NCBI RefSeq assembly: GCF_900129315.1
Contig: NZ_FQUS01000001.1
Location: forward strand, 124,001-188,000
Reading direction: 5' to 3'
Length of the DNA stretch: 64,000 bases
Source of the DNA: Fodinibius roseus
GTDB lineage: Bacteria; Bacteroidota; Rhodothermia; Balneolales; Balneolaceae
A model generated the notes under the pieces. The model saw only the letters and a list, made by a program, of their open reading frames with translations. It did not search any database and was not told the DNA's origin. Numbering within the stretch: the first letter of the stretch is position 1; each line of letters starts with the position of its first letter. The position numbers were made by a program, and so were the translations under genes. Of the stretch, positions 44,078 through 52,508 are shown piece by piece.

Positions 44078-45415
44078 ATGGAATGGATTTTAGGTTTATT
44101 ATCGACACTTGCTATATTTGCAGCCGCGCTGCTAATCCTGGTGTTCTTTCACGAACTGGGACACTTTCTGGCAGCCAAGCTTTTCGGGATGCGCGTAGAA
44201 CGTTTTTCAGTGGGATTCCCTCCCCGCATTTTCGGTATAAAAAAGGGAGAAACAGATTACTGTATCGGAGCAACCCCGCTGGGAGGATATGTAAAGATAT
44301 CCGGGATGATTGATGAAAGCATGGATACCGATTATCTCGAGGAAGAGCCCAAGCCCTGGGAATTTCGCAGTAAACCGGTGTGGCAGCGTATTGTAGTGAT
44401 TACTGCCGGCGTCATCTTTAATATGATTTTGGCCGTTATTATTTATGCGGGAATGGCGTATAGCACAGGCGAGACGAAAGTACAGCTGGACAGCGTCAAC
44501 GGTATATACGTGAGTGAAGGTTCACTGGCCGATGAGGTCGGCTTTCAAACCGGGGACCGCTTGGTCGGGGTGAACGGGGAAGAGGTGGCGTATTTTAATG
44601 AGCTTTTTGCTCCTCAGGTCATGACTTCTTCCACCTTGAGCTATACCGTGATGCGTGATGGCCGGCAGGCGACGGTTACGGTGGCCGACAGTCTGTTAAA
44701 TGATATCGGACAGGAAGGCCTTATCAATTTGTCCAATGCCATGCCCAGCAGCATTAGCAGGATACAGCCCGGAAGTCCGGCAGAGGAAGCGGGTCTGCAG
44801 GGAGGAGACATTATCACGTCTATCAACGATCGGGAGGTCAGCCATTGGTCGGAGGCGGTAGAGCTGATAAGTACGGCCGATGATTCCATCTCTTTGACCA
44901 TCAATCGCGGGGGCGAAACACTCGCCTATACTATTCTGCCCGACGCGAACAATAAGTTGGGGATATATGCCCCGGAACCGGATAGTTTATTTGAAATTGA
45001 TCGATTTAAATACGGGCTCTTTGAATCGGTGAACATAGGTATTGAGCGTTCTAATGCCACCCTGACCGGCATTGTACAGGGCTTTAGTAAAATGTTTTCC
45101 GGGGATATTGCGGTCAGGGAAAGCCTCGGGGGACCCGTGGCCATTGCGAATGTGACAAAAGAGGCCACCGACCGGGGAGGGTGGATTGGCTTCTGGAACA
45201 TAACCGCTTTTCTGAGTATTACACTGGCCATCATGAATATCCTCCCCATTCCGGTGTTGGATGGTGGCCACCTGATGTTCTTAATCTATGAAGGCATTAC
45301 CCGTCGCGAACCTTCTCCTAAAGTGCGGATGTGGCTTCAGCAAATAGGATTTTTGCTTATCATTGCGCTCTTTATTTTTGTGACCTTTAACGATATTCTC
45401 AGGCAGTTTGGATAA
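44078..45415 (+). CDS. rseP: RIP site-2 metalloprotease RseP
   Basis: 445 residues. The zinc-site HELGH is at 25-29 in the first helix, with the second site NILPIPVLDGGH near residue 394-405. Two PDZ domains lie in the periplasmic loop (about 115-200 and 205-290, the second with IQPGSPAEEAGLQGGD). It cuts membrane-embedded substrates such as anti-sigma factors after a first cleavage. The dxr-rseP order is common in many bacteria. Confidence 0.95.
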   Translation: MEWILGLLSTLAIFAAALLILVFFHELGHFLAAKLFGMRVERFSVGFPPRIFGIKKGETDYCIGATPLGGYVKISGMIDESMDTDYLEEEPKPWEFRSKPVWQRIVVITAGVIFNMILAVIIYAGMAYSTGETKVQLDSVNGIYVSEGSLADEVGFQTGDRLVGVNGEEVAYFNELFAPQVMTSSTLSYTVMRDGRQATVTVADSLLNDIGQEGLINLSNAMPSSISRIQPGSPAEEAGLQGGDIITSINDREVSHWSEAVELISTADDSISLTINRGGETLAYTILPDANNKLGIYAPEPDSLFEIDRFKYGLFESVNIGIERSNATLTGIVQGFSKMFSGDIAVRESLGGPVAIANVTKEATDRGGWIGFWNITAFLSITLAIMNILPIPVLDGGHLMFLIYEGITRREPSPKVRMWLQQIGFLLIIALFIFVTFNDILRQFG

Positions 45416-45420
45416 GGATT

Positions 45421-46071
45421 ATGTTCGCACGCGAGGGATATTCTAACATATTCGCAACGGTACTTTTTGCGCTTCTGGTAAGCCTCGGAGCATATTACCT
45501 GAATCACTGGGTTTCCCATATTATTTATGGGGTTATGGCATTGCTGGTCCTTTTTATCCTCTATTTCTTTCGTGACCCGGATCGAGACATCACACCCGGG
45601 GAAAACCTGGTGCTGTCCCCGGCAGATGGCAATATAGTACTTGTGGAAGAAGTGGAAGAAGGGGAGTACATAAAAGAAGCGGCGATACAAATAAGTATCT
45701 TCCTCTCCCCGCTGGATGTTCATGTGAACCGCCTGCCCGTAAGCGGCCGGCTGGAATACCTGGAATATCATCCGGGCGTGTATTTGATGGCGTGGGACCA
45801 CCGGGCTTCGTCGATGAATGAGCGGGCTGATTTCGGCATACGGCATAAAAGCGGCATGAAAATATTTTTTCGGCAAATAACCGGGTTTTTAGCGCGTCGT
45901 ATTGTCTATCATATCCAAAAAGGAGACGAACTTACAGCCGGTGAGCGTTTTGGAATGATGAAATTTGGTTCAAGAATGGATATACTTGTCCCGGCTGACG
46001 TGGAAATAAACGTATCGAAAGGAGAAAAAGCTGTGGCCGGAAAGACAATTTTAGCTACGATAAATTCTTGA
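45421..46071 (+). CDS. psd: Phosphatidylserine decarboxylase (short, archaetidylserine type)
   Basis: 216 residues, the compact form. Two membrane helices occupy about 9-44. Motifs are LSPADGNIV (about 62-70), SIFLSPLDVHVNRLPVSG (about 90-107) and KFGSRMD (about 181-187), where the proenzyme cleaves before Ser to form the pyruvoyl group. It makes phosphatidylethanolamine at the membrane from the product of the next gene, pssA, which starts 1 bp after its stop. Confidence 0.95.
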   Translation: MFAREGYSNIFATVLFALLVSLGAYYLNHWVSHIIYGVMALLVLFILYFFRDPDRDITPGENLVLSPADGNIVLVEEVEEGEYIKEAAIQISIFLSPLDVHVNRLPVSGRLEYLEYHPGVYLMAWDHRASSMNERADFGIRHKSGMKIFFRQITGFLARRIVYHIQKGDELTAGERFGMMKFGSRMDILVPADVEINVSKGEKAVAGKTILATINS

Positions 46072-46072
46072 A

Positions 46073-46867
46073 ATGAAATATCCCATACAAAAATGGAAGC
46101 GATTTCGGCGCCGCAGGAAGCGAGAGAAAGACGGTCGTCCCCGTAAACAGATCCCTCGTATCGTCGTGCCCAGCTTCTTTACCCTGATGAACCTTTTTTG
46201 TGGTTTTCTGGCTATCATCAGCATCTCGGAGGGACGATTGTTCTTCGGGGCCTGGCTTATTGTGTTTGCCGGACTTTTTGATGCGCTGGACGGGTTTATG
46301 GCCCGCCTTTCCAATGCTACCAGCCAGTTTGGTATTGAGCTTGATTCAATCAGCGATGTGGTTTCCTTTGGCGTGGCCCCGGGCTTTTTGCTGTATACCT
46401 TTGGACTGGGAGAGATGCCCTTCGTCGGGATTATTCTCAGCGCTCTGCCCCCGCTTTGCGGGGCCGTGAGACTGGCACGATACAACGTGGATGCCCAGGA
46501 GGGTCCTGCCGATTTTTTCAGGGGACTGCCAATACCGTCTCAGGCTATTATGATCGCTGCCTTCTATCTTACGTTTTATAACCGGCTGGATCTGTTTGCA
46601 GGTTTTAAATACGGTGCCAATACCGTGATCGTGCCCCTGATCATCCTGCTTTCGTTTTTGATGGTGAGCACGATACCATTTGATAAAATTCCCAGCTTTG
46701 ACAGGCAGTCGATCAAAAAACATAAAGGCAAAATCGCACTGTTTGTGTTTTATGGCATTCTCATCCTGCTATTCCAGGAAATCGGACTTATGATGGTTTT
46801 CTCTGCTTTTATACTGAAGGGGATCATTATCGGGGGCATCCTGTTTTTCAGGGAGGCGTACGGGTGA
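46073..46867 (+). CDS. pssA: CDP-diacylglycerol-serine O-phosphatidyltransferase
   Basis: 264 residues with about six to eight membrane helices. The CDP-alcohol phosphatidyltransferase motif is complete: DALDGFMARLSNATSQFGIELDSISD (DGx2ARx8Gx3Dx3D, about 64-86). It condenses CDP-diacylglycerol with serine. With psd it forms the two-step route to phosphatidylethanolamine. The trp leader begins 75 bp after its stop, so part of trp transcription could come from here. Confidence 0.95.
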   Translation: MKYPIQKWKRFRRRRKREKDGRPRKQIPRIVVPSFFTLMNLFCGFLAIISISEGRLFFGAWLIVFAGLFDALDGFMARLSNATSQFGIELDSISDVVSFGVAPGFLLYTFGLGEMPFVGIILSALPPLCGAVRLARYNVDAQEGPADFFRGLPIPSQAIMIAAFYLTFYNRLDLFAGFKYGANTVIVPLIILLSFLMVSTIPFDKIPSFDRQSIKKHKGKIALFVFYGILILLFQEIGLMMVFSAFILKGIIIGGILFFREAYG

Positions 46868-46903
46868 GGAATAAAGTTTTTTTTTCCGGGAGGTTATTCT
46901 TTT

Positions 46904-46932
46904 TTGCTTTTAGCGGATGCGGACATTATATT
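46904..46932 (+). promoter_or_regulatory. Candidate trp promoter
   Basis: TTGCTT (46904-46909) and TATATT (46927-46932) are 17 bases apart. The predicted start falls only a few bases before the leader ATG at 46942, so the leader would be nearly leaderless, or the true promoter lies upstream. This weakens the call. Confidence 0.3.
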
Positions 46933-46941
46933 CAGATCGTA

Positions 46942-47019
46942 ATGGAAAAAACAACTCATAATAACAGCAATTGGTGGTGGCCTGTAGCGAAAAACATACA
47001 GGCAGTGGCAGGATTATGA
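46942..47019 (+). CDS. trpL: trp leader peptide (25 residues, three consecutive Trp)
   Basis: A 25-codon frame starting MEKTTHNNSNWWWPVAK and ending VAGL, with three TGG codons in a row at positions 11-13 and no other Trp. It lies between pssA and trpE and its stop precedes the terminator hairpin by 26 bases, exactly the layout of ribosome-mediated attenuation. Ribosomes starved for charged tRNA-Trp would stall on the Trp run, in segment 1 of the hairpin set described for the attenuator. Confidence 0.85.
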   Translation: MEKTTHNNSNWWWPVAKNIQAVAGL

Positions 47020-47081
47020 GTTAGATTATTAAAAAGCTTTTTGAGAACCCACTGCAGGTAAACTGGAGTGGGTTTTTTATT
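46980..47081 (+). promoter_or_regulatory. trp attenuator: mutually exclusive hairpins
   Basis: Segment 1:2 is GCCTGTA (46980-46986) with TACAGGC (46997-47003), a 7-bp stem starting at the last Trp codon. Segment 2:3 is GCAGTGG (47002-47008) with CCACTGC (47049-47055), 7 bp and overlapping both other structures, so it acts as antiterminator. Segment 3:4 is the terminator at 47046-47074. A ribosome stalled on the Trp codons would cover segment 1 and free segment 2 to pair with 3, letting RNA polymerase continue into trpE. Confidence 0.85.
47046..47080 (+). terminator. Attenuator terminator hairpin of the trp operon
   Basis: AACCCACTGCAG (47046-47057) pairs with CTGGAGTGGGTT (47063-47074) over 12 positions with one mismatch, with loop GTAAA, and is followed by a run of T residues. 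It stands 34 bp before trpE. Confidence 0.88.
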
Positions 47082-47113
47082 TGGATATTATTTTGGTTTA
47101 GAGGAAAGCAGAT

Positions 47114-48592
47114 ATGCAACTTGATGAGTTTAAACAGTTAGCGAAGAATTTCACGGCTGTCCCCGTATACCGCACGCTTATGGCGGATATATTGACCCCG
47201 GTATCGTTGTTTCTGAAGCTGAGGGAACAGAGCCGGTATCCCTTTTTGCTGGAGTCAGTGGAAGGAGGAGAACAGCTTGCCCGCTATTCTTTTTTAGGGC
47301 GCAATCCATACCAGGTGTTAAAATATGAGGAGCAGGAGGTTTCCCTTCGGAAGGGCAGTGAAGTCACGATCCTTGACCAGTCTTATTTTGAAGCCCTGAA
47401 AGAGTTGACGACGCAGCACAGCGAGCCCAAACTTCCGAACCTGCCGAGGCTGACAGGAGGTGCCGTGGGCTTTTCCTCTTATGATACCGTGCGGGAAGTG
47501 GAAGAGCTGCCACGGGCGCCTGAAGCCGATGTGGAGATACCGGAGGCGATCTGGGCCTTTTATGATGAGGTTTTTGCGTTCGATCATGTCAAGCAGCAGG
47601 TTATTATCGTAAAAACGGTGTTTGTCGACAAGGAAGCAGAAAGCGACGATAAATACCACCGCGCTCAGCAACGACTCGATGAGCTGGAAACCCTTGTTCT
47701 CCAGCCCAATCCGGTAACGGATTACTCTTTTTCAATAGATCCGGGGAGTCTGACGAGCAATATCGAGCAATCGGCCTTTGAGTCAATGGTCCGGCAGGCC
47801 AAGGACTATATCTATGAGGGTGATATTTTCCAGGTGGTTCTTTCCCAGCGCTTTGAATGCGACTTTGAGGGTGATCGGTTTATGTTGTACCGGGCCCTGC
47901 GGATGGTTAACCCCTCTCCCTATCTTTTTTTCCTGGATTTCGAGGATTTCGCTCTCGTAGGATCCTCCCCGGAAGTATTGGTGCGCGTACAGGATAGCAC
48001 GGCCCAGCTGCTGCCCATTGCGGGAACACGTCCCCGCGGGGACACAGAAGAAGCGGACCGGGCCCTGGAAGAGGAGCTGAAAAACGATCCCAAGGAGATC
48101 GCCGAACACGTAATGCTGGTTGACCTGGGACGCAATGACTTGTCCCGTGTATGTCGGCCGGGTACGGTTAAGCCCGTGCGGGAGCAGGTCATTGAGCGGT
48201 ACTCTCACGTCATGCATATCGTTTCAGATGTAAAAGGACAGCTGGCCGAAGATCAGACATCCGTTGATGCGCTCATGCAGTGCTTCCCGGCCGGCACCGT
48301 GAGCGGGGCTCCCAAGATCCGGGCGATGGAAATTATCGATGAGCTGGAACCCACCCGTCGGGGTCCCTATGCCGGCGCGGTGGGATATTTTGATTTTTCG
48401 GGAAATATGGATACCTGTATTGTTATCCGAACCATGTTGGTAACGGATTCCAGGGTCTATATTCAGGCCGGAGCGGGGATCGTAGCTGACAGCGATCCGG
48501 AGAAAGAATATCTTGAGACAAAGGATAAGGCCGGCGCGCTGGTTGAGGCTCTTAGTGTGGCCCTGACGATCAGGGCCTCTGGCAACACCTGA
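47114..48592 (+). CDS. trpE: Anthranilate synthase component I
   Basis: 492 residues, full length. The N-terminal LLESVEGGEQLARYSFLG segment carries the tryptophan feedback-site motif (LLES). The chorismate-binding C-terminal domain has DIFQVVLSQRFE, GSSPEVLVR, IAGTRPRG, HVMLVDLGRNDLSRV, SDVKGQL, FPAGTVSGAPKIRAMEIID and YAGAVGYF. It makes anthranilate from chorismate with TrpG. The attenuator above it controls the operon; the Trp-site suggests allosteric control as well. Confidence 0.97.
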   Translation: MQLDEFKQLAKNFTAVPVYRTLMADILTPVSLFLKLREQSRYPFLLESVEGGEQLARYSFLGRNPYQVLKYEEQEVSLRKGSEVTILDQSYFEALKELTTQHSEPKLPNLPRLTGGAVGFSSYDTVREVEELPRAPEADVEIPEAIWAFYDEVFAFDHVKQQVIIVKTVFVDKEAESDDKYHRAQQRLDELETLVLQPNPVTDYSFSIDPGSLTSNIEQSAFESMVRQAKDYIYEGDIFQVVLSQRFECDFEGDRFMLYRALRMVNPSPYLFFLDFEDFALVGSSPEVLVRVQDSTAQLLPIAGTRPRGDTEEADRALEEELKNDPKEIAEHVMLVDLGRNDLSRVCRPGTVKPVREQVIERYSHVMHIVSDVKGQLAEDQTSVDALMQCFPAGTVSGAPKIRAMEIIDELEPTRRGPYAGAVGYFDFSGNMDTCIVIRTMLVTDSRVYIQAGAGIVADSDPEKEYLETKDKAGALVEALSVALTIRASGNT

Positions 48593-48628
48593 TTTAGAAC
48601 CGGGAATATTTTCAAAGGAAGAAAAATA

Positions 48629-48768
48629 GAGTGTTTTGAAAGAACAGGAATTTTGATCAATATCAAAACCAAAACGAGTTCAAAACCGCAACATACAGAT
48701 TATATGTAAAGATGTTGAATTCGTTCAAATGCAGAAATTGGCCAAAAGGACGGTTTTGCAAAGCTCTC
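48629..48768 (-). repeat. MITE-like repeat, copy C (between trpE and trpS, inverted)
   Basis: About 140 bp in opposite orientation to the other copies. Read on the minus strand it starts GAGAGCTTTGCAAAACCGT, has GTTGCGGTTTTGAACTCG inside and ends CCTGTTCTTTCAAAACACTC. It fills most of the gap between trpE and trpS, so it is transcribed within the trp operon. Confidence 0.8.
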
Positions 48769-48803
48769 TGAATTATAATGTTAATCCTTGCACTTATTTA
48801 TCG

Positions 48804-49793
48804 ATGAAAACTATTTTATCCGGCATTCAGTCGTCCGGCAAACTACACCTTGGGAACTACTTCGGGGCCCTGCGCCAGCATATACAGATGCAGGAAAAAG
48901 GAGATGCCTTTTATTTTATTGCCAATTATCATTCCATGACCTCTATTGACGATGGAGAAGAGATCTATCAGAATACCATTGATATTGCCCTCGATTACCT
49001 GGCATTGGGACTTGATCCCGACAAGTGCACCTTTTTTGCCCAAAGTGATGTACCGCAGGTTACCGAACTGGCGTGGATGCTAAGCACGTTCTGTCCCGTC
49101 AGCATGATGGAAAAAGCGGTGGCCTATAAAGATAAAGTGGCCCAGGGCGTGACGCCCAATATCGGGCTCTTTACCTACCCAATTCTACAGGCCGCGGATA
49201 TCCTTATCTATAACTCGGATGTGGTGCCCGTGGGACAGGATCAGAAGCAAAATATAGAAATTTGCCGTGATCTGGCCGGCAGGTTTAATCACAATTACGG
49301 GGATGAGTTTTTGAAGCTGCCGGAAGAATATATTGTCAAATCGGTGGCCGTAGTGCCCGGCATAGATGGGCGAAAGATGAGCAAGTCGTACGGCAATACC
49401 ATCGGCATTTTTGATGAAGGTAAAACACTCAGAAAGAAAGTGATGTCCATTGAAACGGATTCCACCCCGCTGGATGAACCCAAGGATCCGGAGCGTTGTA
49501 ACGTCTTTGCCCTGATCAAACTGTTTGCCGGGGAAAGCAAGCAGCAGCAGATCGCCGATAAGTACCGGGCGGGCGGTTACGGCTACGGGCACGCCAAAAA
49601 TGAATTGCTGGATATGATAGAGGTATATTTTGCTGAAGCGCGTGCGAAACGAAAGGAACTGGCACAGGATATAGACACCGTCCGGGATATTTTATCAGAG
49701 GGCGGGAAAAAAGCCCGGGCCCGGGCTGAATCCGTGATGGAACCCATCCGGGAGGTAGCCGGTGTGTTTAAGAGTTATGAATTTAATGAATGA
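48804..49793 (+). CDS. trpS: Tryptophanyl-tRNA synthetase
   Basis: 329 residues from the ATG at 48804. The longer frame starts within the MITE-like repeat and is rejected, because this start gives the standard MKTILSGIQSSGKLHLGNYFGAL, with the HIGH-type HLGN. The KMSKS loop is GRKMSKSYGN (about 191-200). GPV/DQ-type features such as PVGQDQKQNIE are intact. It charges tRNA-Trp. Its position inside the attenuated trp operon would place the enzyme under the control of the level of its own product. Confidence 0.96.
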   Translation: MKTILSGIQSSGKLHLGNYFGALRQHIQMQEKGDAFYFIANYHSMTSIDDGEEIYQNTIDIALDYLALGLDPDKCTFFAQSDVPQVTELAWMLSTFCPVSMMEKAVAYKDKVAQGVTPNIGLFTYPILQAADILIYNSDVVPVGQDQKQNIEICRDLAGRFNHNYGDEFLKLPEEYIVKSVAVVPGIDGRKMSKSYGNTIGIFDEGKTLRKKVMSIETDSTPLDEPKDPERCNVFALIKLFAGESKQQQIADKYRAGGYGYGHAKNELLDMIEVYFAEARAKRKELAQDIDTVRDILSEGGKKARARAESVMEPIREVAGVFKSYEFNE

Positions 49794-50014
49794 AGATGAA
49801 TCAACCGGTGATATTAAAAAAAATCGATATTCTGATGTTTACTCATTACCTGCCGCTCTGTCCCGCTTCCCTGCCGAGAGGGGACGAAAAAGGAAGCATC
49901 CAGGTTGTATTGTATGCTTTAAAGATCTTGAAGCAGAGTGCCATCATAACTGAGATAAGAAGTAATTTTGATGGGGTCTCCGGAATAAAACATTACTTGC
50001 CAAGCTGAAAGACT

Positions 50015-50611
50015 ATGATCTTAATCATCGATAATTACGATTCATTTACCTATAACCTGGTGGATATCCTTGCCCGGCATACCGGCCAGTACAAGGTGAT
50101 CAGAAATGATGCGCTTACGCTGGAAGAGGTACAAGCGCTAAACCCGGATAAGATACTCATTTCCCCCGGACCCGGACGTCCGGCCGATGCAGGGTTAACG
50201 GAGCCGATCATCAGGGAATTGGGTCCCCACACCCCTATTTTGGGCGTTTGCCTGGGACTTCAGGCCATCGGTGAGGTATACGGAGGAAAAGTTATCCACG
50301 CTCCTAAACTGATGCACGGCAAGACCTCGACCATACGACATGACGGTCGTTCTGTCTTCCGGAATATCCCCAATCACTTTACGGCCACCCGCTACCACTC
50401 ATTGATTCTCGACCCGGAGCAGATTCCGGATGAATTGGAGGTGACGGCCCACAGCGATGATGATGTTATTATGGGTATTCGGCACAGAACCTATCCCGTG
50501 GAAGGAATACAGTTCCACCCGGAAAGCATACTGACCGTTGAGGGACCGGATATCATTAAAAATTGGCTGGAGCTGGCGATGGATCAACAGTCAAAGACAG
50601 GTATAAAATAA
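50015..50611 (+). CDS. trpG: Anthranilate synthase component II (glutamine amidotransferase)
   Basis: 198 residues. IIDNYDSFTYNLVDIL at the N-terminus, the catalytic Cys in GVCLGLQAIGE (about 77-87) and the His/Glu pair in GIQFHPESIL (about 168-177) are the class I GATase triad. SPGPGRP is the oxyanion-loop motif. It supplies ammonia to TrpE. trpS separates it from trpE, which is unusual. The 221-bp gap after trpS holds a 72-codon frame with no family features. Confidence 0.96.
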   Translation: MILIIDNYDSFTYNLVDILARHTGQYKVIRNDALTLEEVQALNPDKILISPGPGRPADAGLTEPIIRELGPHTPILGVCLGLQAIGEVYGGKVIHAPKLMHGKTSTIRHDGRSVFRNIPNHFTATRYHSLILDPEQIPDELEVTAHSDDDVIMGIRHRTYPVEGIQFHPESILTVEGPDIIKNWLELAMDQQSKTGIK

Positions 50612-50651
50612 GTAGTGAAAATATCTATAATACGCTAATATACAGTAACTT

Positions 50652-51683
50652 ATGGAATTTATTGAAGTATTAAATAAGCTGGTGAACCATGGTGATTTAT
50701 CTCTTGATGAGGCTCGCCGCGCCCTCGAATTAATTATCTCCGGGGAGGTGGAGGATGAACGTATTGCGGCCTTTCTGACAGCGATGCGGATGAAAGGAGA
50801 GACGATAGAGGAGCTTACGGCTTTTGTCGAAGTCATGCGTGAGGCTGCCATCAAACCACAGGTTGAGACGGAAGGAGCCGTGGATTTGTGCGGGACCGGC
50901 GGTGATAGTTCCGGGACCTTTAATATTTCGACCGCTGCCATGTTTGTTGTTGCCGGGGCGGGGGTTCCGGTGCTGAAACACGGGAACAGAAGCGTATCGA
51001 GTAAAAGCGGCAGTGCGGATGTTCTGGAGGCCCTGGGTGGGGTTATCGATCTTAATAAGGAGCAGGTGGAACAGGTTTTTGAGCAGACCGGCATGGTCTT
51101 TATGTTTGCTCCCAATTTCCACCCGGCGATGAAGCATGTGATGAAGGCCCGCCGCACGGTGGGCATTCGCACCTTTTTTAATATCCTGGGTCCGCTGTTA
51201 AATCCGGCATCCGTAAAACGTCAGGTCATCGGTGCCTACAGTAAAGAGATTGCGCGAAAAATCGCCCGGATTCTGGCCAACCTGGATACGGAGTTTGCGT
51301 ATACCCTGAATGCACACGACGGATTGGATGAGGTGAGTCTGAGTGCTCAAACCGAAATTTTTGAACTGACCAATCAAATGATGAAAGAGTCGACCACTTT
51401 TGATCCCCGTTCGCTTGAATTTCAATGGGCGGATCTTGAAAAACTGCAGGGAGGGGACGCCGATTTTAATGCGGATATTATCCGTTCCGTTTTAGCTGGC
51501 AAAGCAAAGGAACCACAGAAAAATATTACGCTTTTGAATGCTGCTTTTGGTATTCATGCCTCCGGAAAAACTAAGCATCTCACTGAAGCCAAAGAACTTG
51601 CAAAGGAGAGCTTGAAATCAGGTAAAGCACTTAAGGCCCTTGACCGTTTTGTGGAAGCAACGAACGAGGCCGCAGAAAATTAA
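50652..51683 (+). CDS. trpD: Anthranilate phosphoribosyltransferase
   Basis: 343 residues. CGTGGDSSGTFNISTAAMFVVAGAG (about 80-104) is the PRPP and pyrophosphate loop of the family, with KHGNRSVSSKSGSADVLEALG following and RRTVGIRTFFNILGPLLNPA in the second half. It joins anthranilate to PRPP. It follows trpG by 40 bp and leads to trpC 11 bp on. Confidence 0.97.
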   Translation: MEFIEVLNKLVNHGDLSLDEARRALELIISGEVEDERIAAFLTAMRMKGETIEELTAFVEVMREAAIKPQVETEGAVDLCGTGGDSSGTFNISTAAMFVVAGAGVPVLKHGNRSVSSKSGSADVLEALGGVIDLNKEQVEQVFEQTGMVFMFAPNFHPAMKHVMKARRTVGIRTFFNILGPLLNPASVKRQVIGAYSKEIARKIARILANLDTEFAYTLNAHDGLDEVSLSAQTEIFELTNQMMKESTTFDPRSLEFQWADLEKLQGGDADFNADIIRSVLAGKAKEPQKNITLLNAAFGIHASGKTKHLTEAKELAKESLKSGKALKALDRFVEATNEAAEN

Positions 51684-51694
51684 TACGAAAGACG

Positions 51695-52501
51695 ATGGCA
51701 ACCATACTTGACGAAATCGTAGAGCAGACGGCCCGGGATTTACAAAAACGGAAACAGAAAGTTACCTTTAAGGATCTTGAATCACATGAACGCTACGAGC
51801 AGCCGGCACGAAACTTTAAAAAAGCCCTGGCAGACGCTCCCGACGTAGCGATCATTGCTGAAATTAAGAAAGCTTCTCCTTCCAAGGGTCTCATACGCAA
51901 GGACTTTGATCCCCGTAAAATTGCCGGACAATACCAGGAGGGGGGAGCCTCGGCCATTTCTGTACTGACCGACCAGCCGGCTTTCAAGGGACGGTTGGAA
52001 TATCTGGAAATTGCTTCTAAAGAAGTTTCTATCCCATTGTTGCGCAAGGATTTTATTATTGATCCCTACCAAATAAAGGAAGCAAAGGCCTATGGAGCTG
52101 ATGCCGTGTTGTTAATTGTGGCGATAACCGAGGGACAACAGCTCGAAGAGCTGCTTCATGCTGCGGAGGAGTTTGGGATCCAGGCGCTGGTCGAATGCTA
52201 TTCGGAGAACGATGTTGAGAATGTTATGTTTGATCAGGTTGACATTCTGGGCGTCAATAACCGTGACCTGCGGACGTTTGAAGTAGATTTGCACCGTGGG
52301 GTTGCCCTGTTACAACGCGCTCCTGAAGAAACAGTACTGGTCTCCGAAAGCGGATTACGCAGGGCGGAGGATTTATATTATTTATATGAGAAAAAAATTC
52401 ACGCGGCCCTGATCGGAGAACATTTTATGCGCCAGCCCGATCCCGGCCGGGCGTTACGCAACATGAAGAAAGAGCTCCGGGAACAAATCGAAAACGTATA
52501 G
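51695..52501 (+). CDS. trpC: Indole-3-glycerol-phosphate synthase
   Basis: 268 residues, monofunctional. IIAEIKKASPSKGLI (about 51-65) carries the catalytic Glu and Lys, LLRKDFIIDPYQIKEA (about 114-129) the second catalytic Lys, and VGVNNRDL-like GVNNRDLRTFEVD and VSESGLRRAEDL the phosphate loops. It closes the indole ring. It is separate from trpF, unlike the enteric fusion; trpF starts 7 bp later. Confidence 0.97.
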   Translation: MATILDEIVEQTARDLQKRKQKVTFKDLESHERYEQPARNFKKALADAPDVAIIAEIKKASPSKGLIRKDFDPRKIAGQYQEGGASAISVLTDQPAFKGRLEYLEIASKEVSIPLLRKDFIIDPYQIKEAKAYGADAVLLIVAITEGQQLEELLHAAEEFGIQALVECYSENDVENVMFDQVDILGVNNRDLRTFEVDLHRGVALLQRAPEETVLVSESGLRRAEDLYYLYEKKIHAALIGEHFMRQPDPGRALRNMKKELREQIENV

Positions 52502-52508
52502 TGAACCG

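Noticed and set aside
48729-48803. N-terminal extension of trpS
   Set aside because: The extension is encoded by the MITE-like repeat, and the ATG at 48804 gives the standard family N-terminus.
49790-50008. 72-codon frame between trpS and trpG
   Set aside because: It overlaps the trpS end, has no family features and could equally be untranslated spacer.
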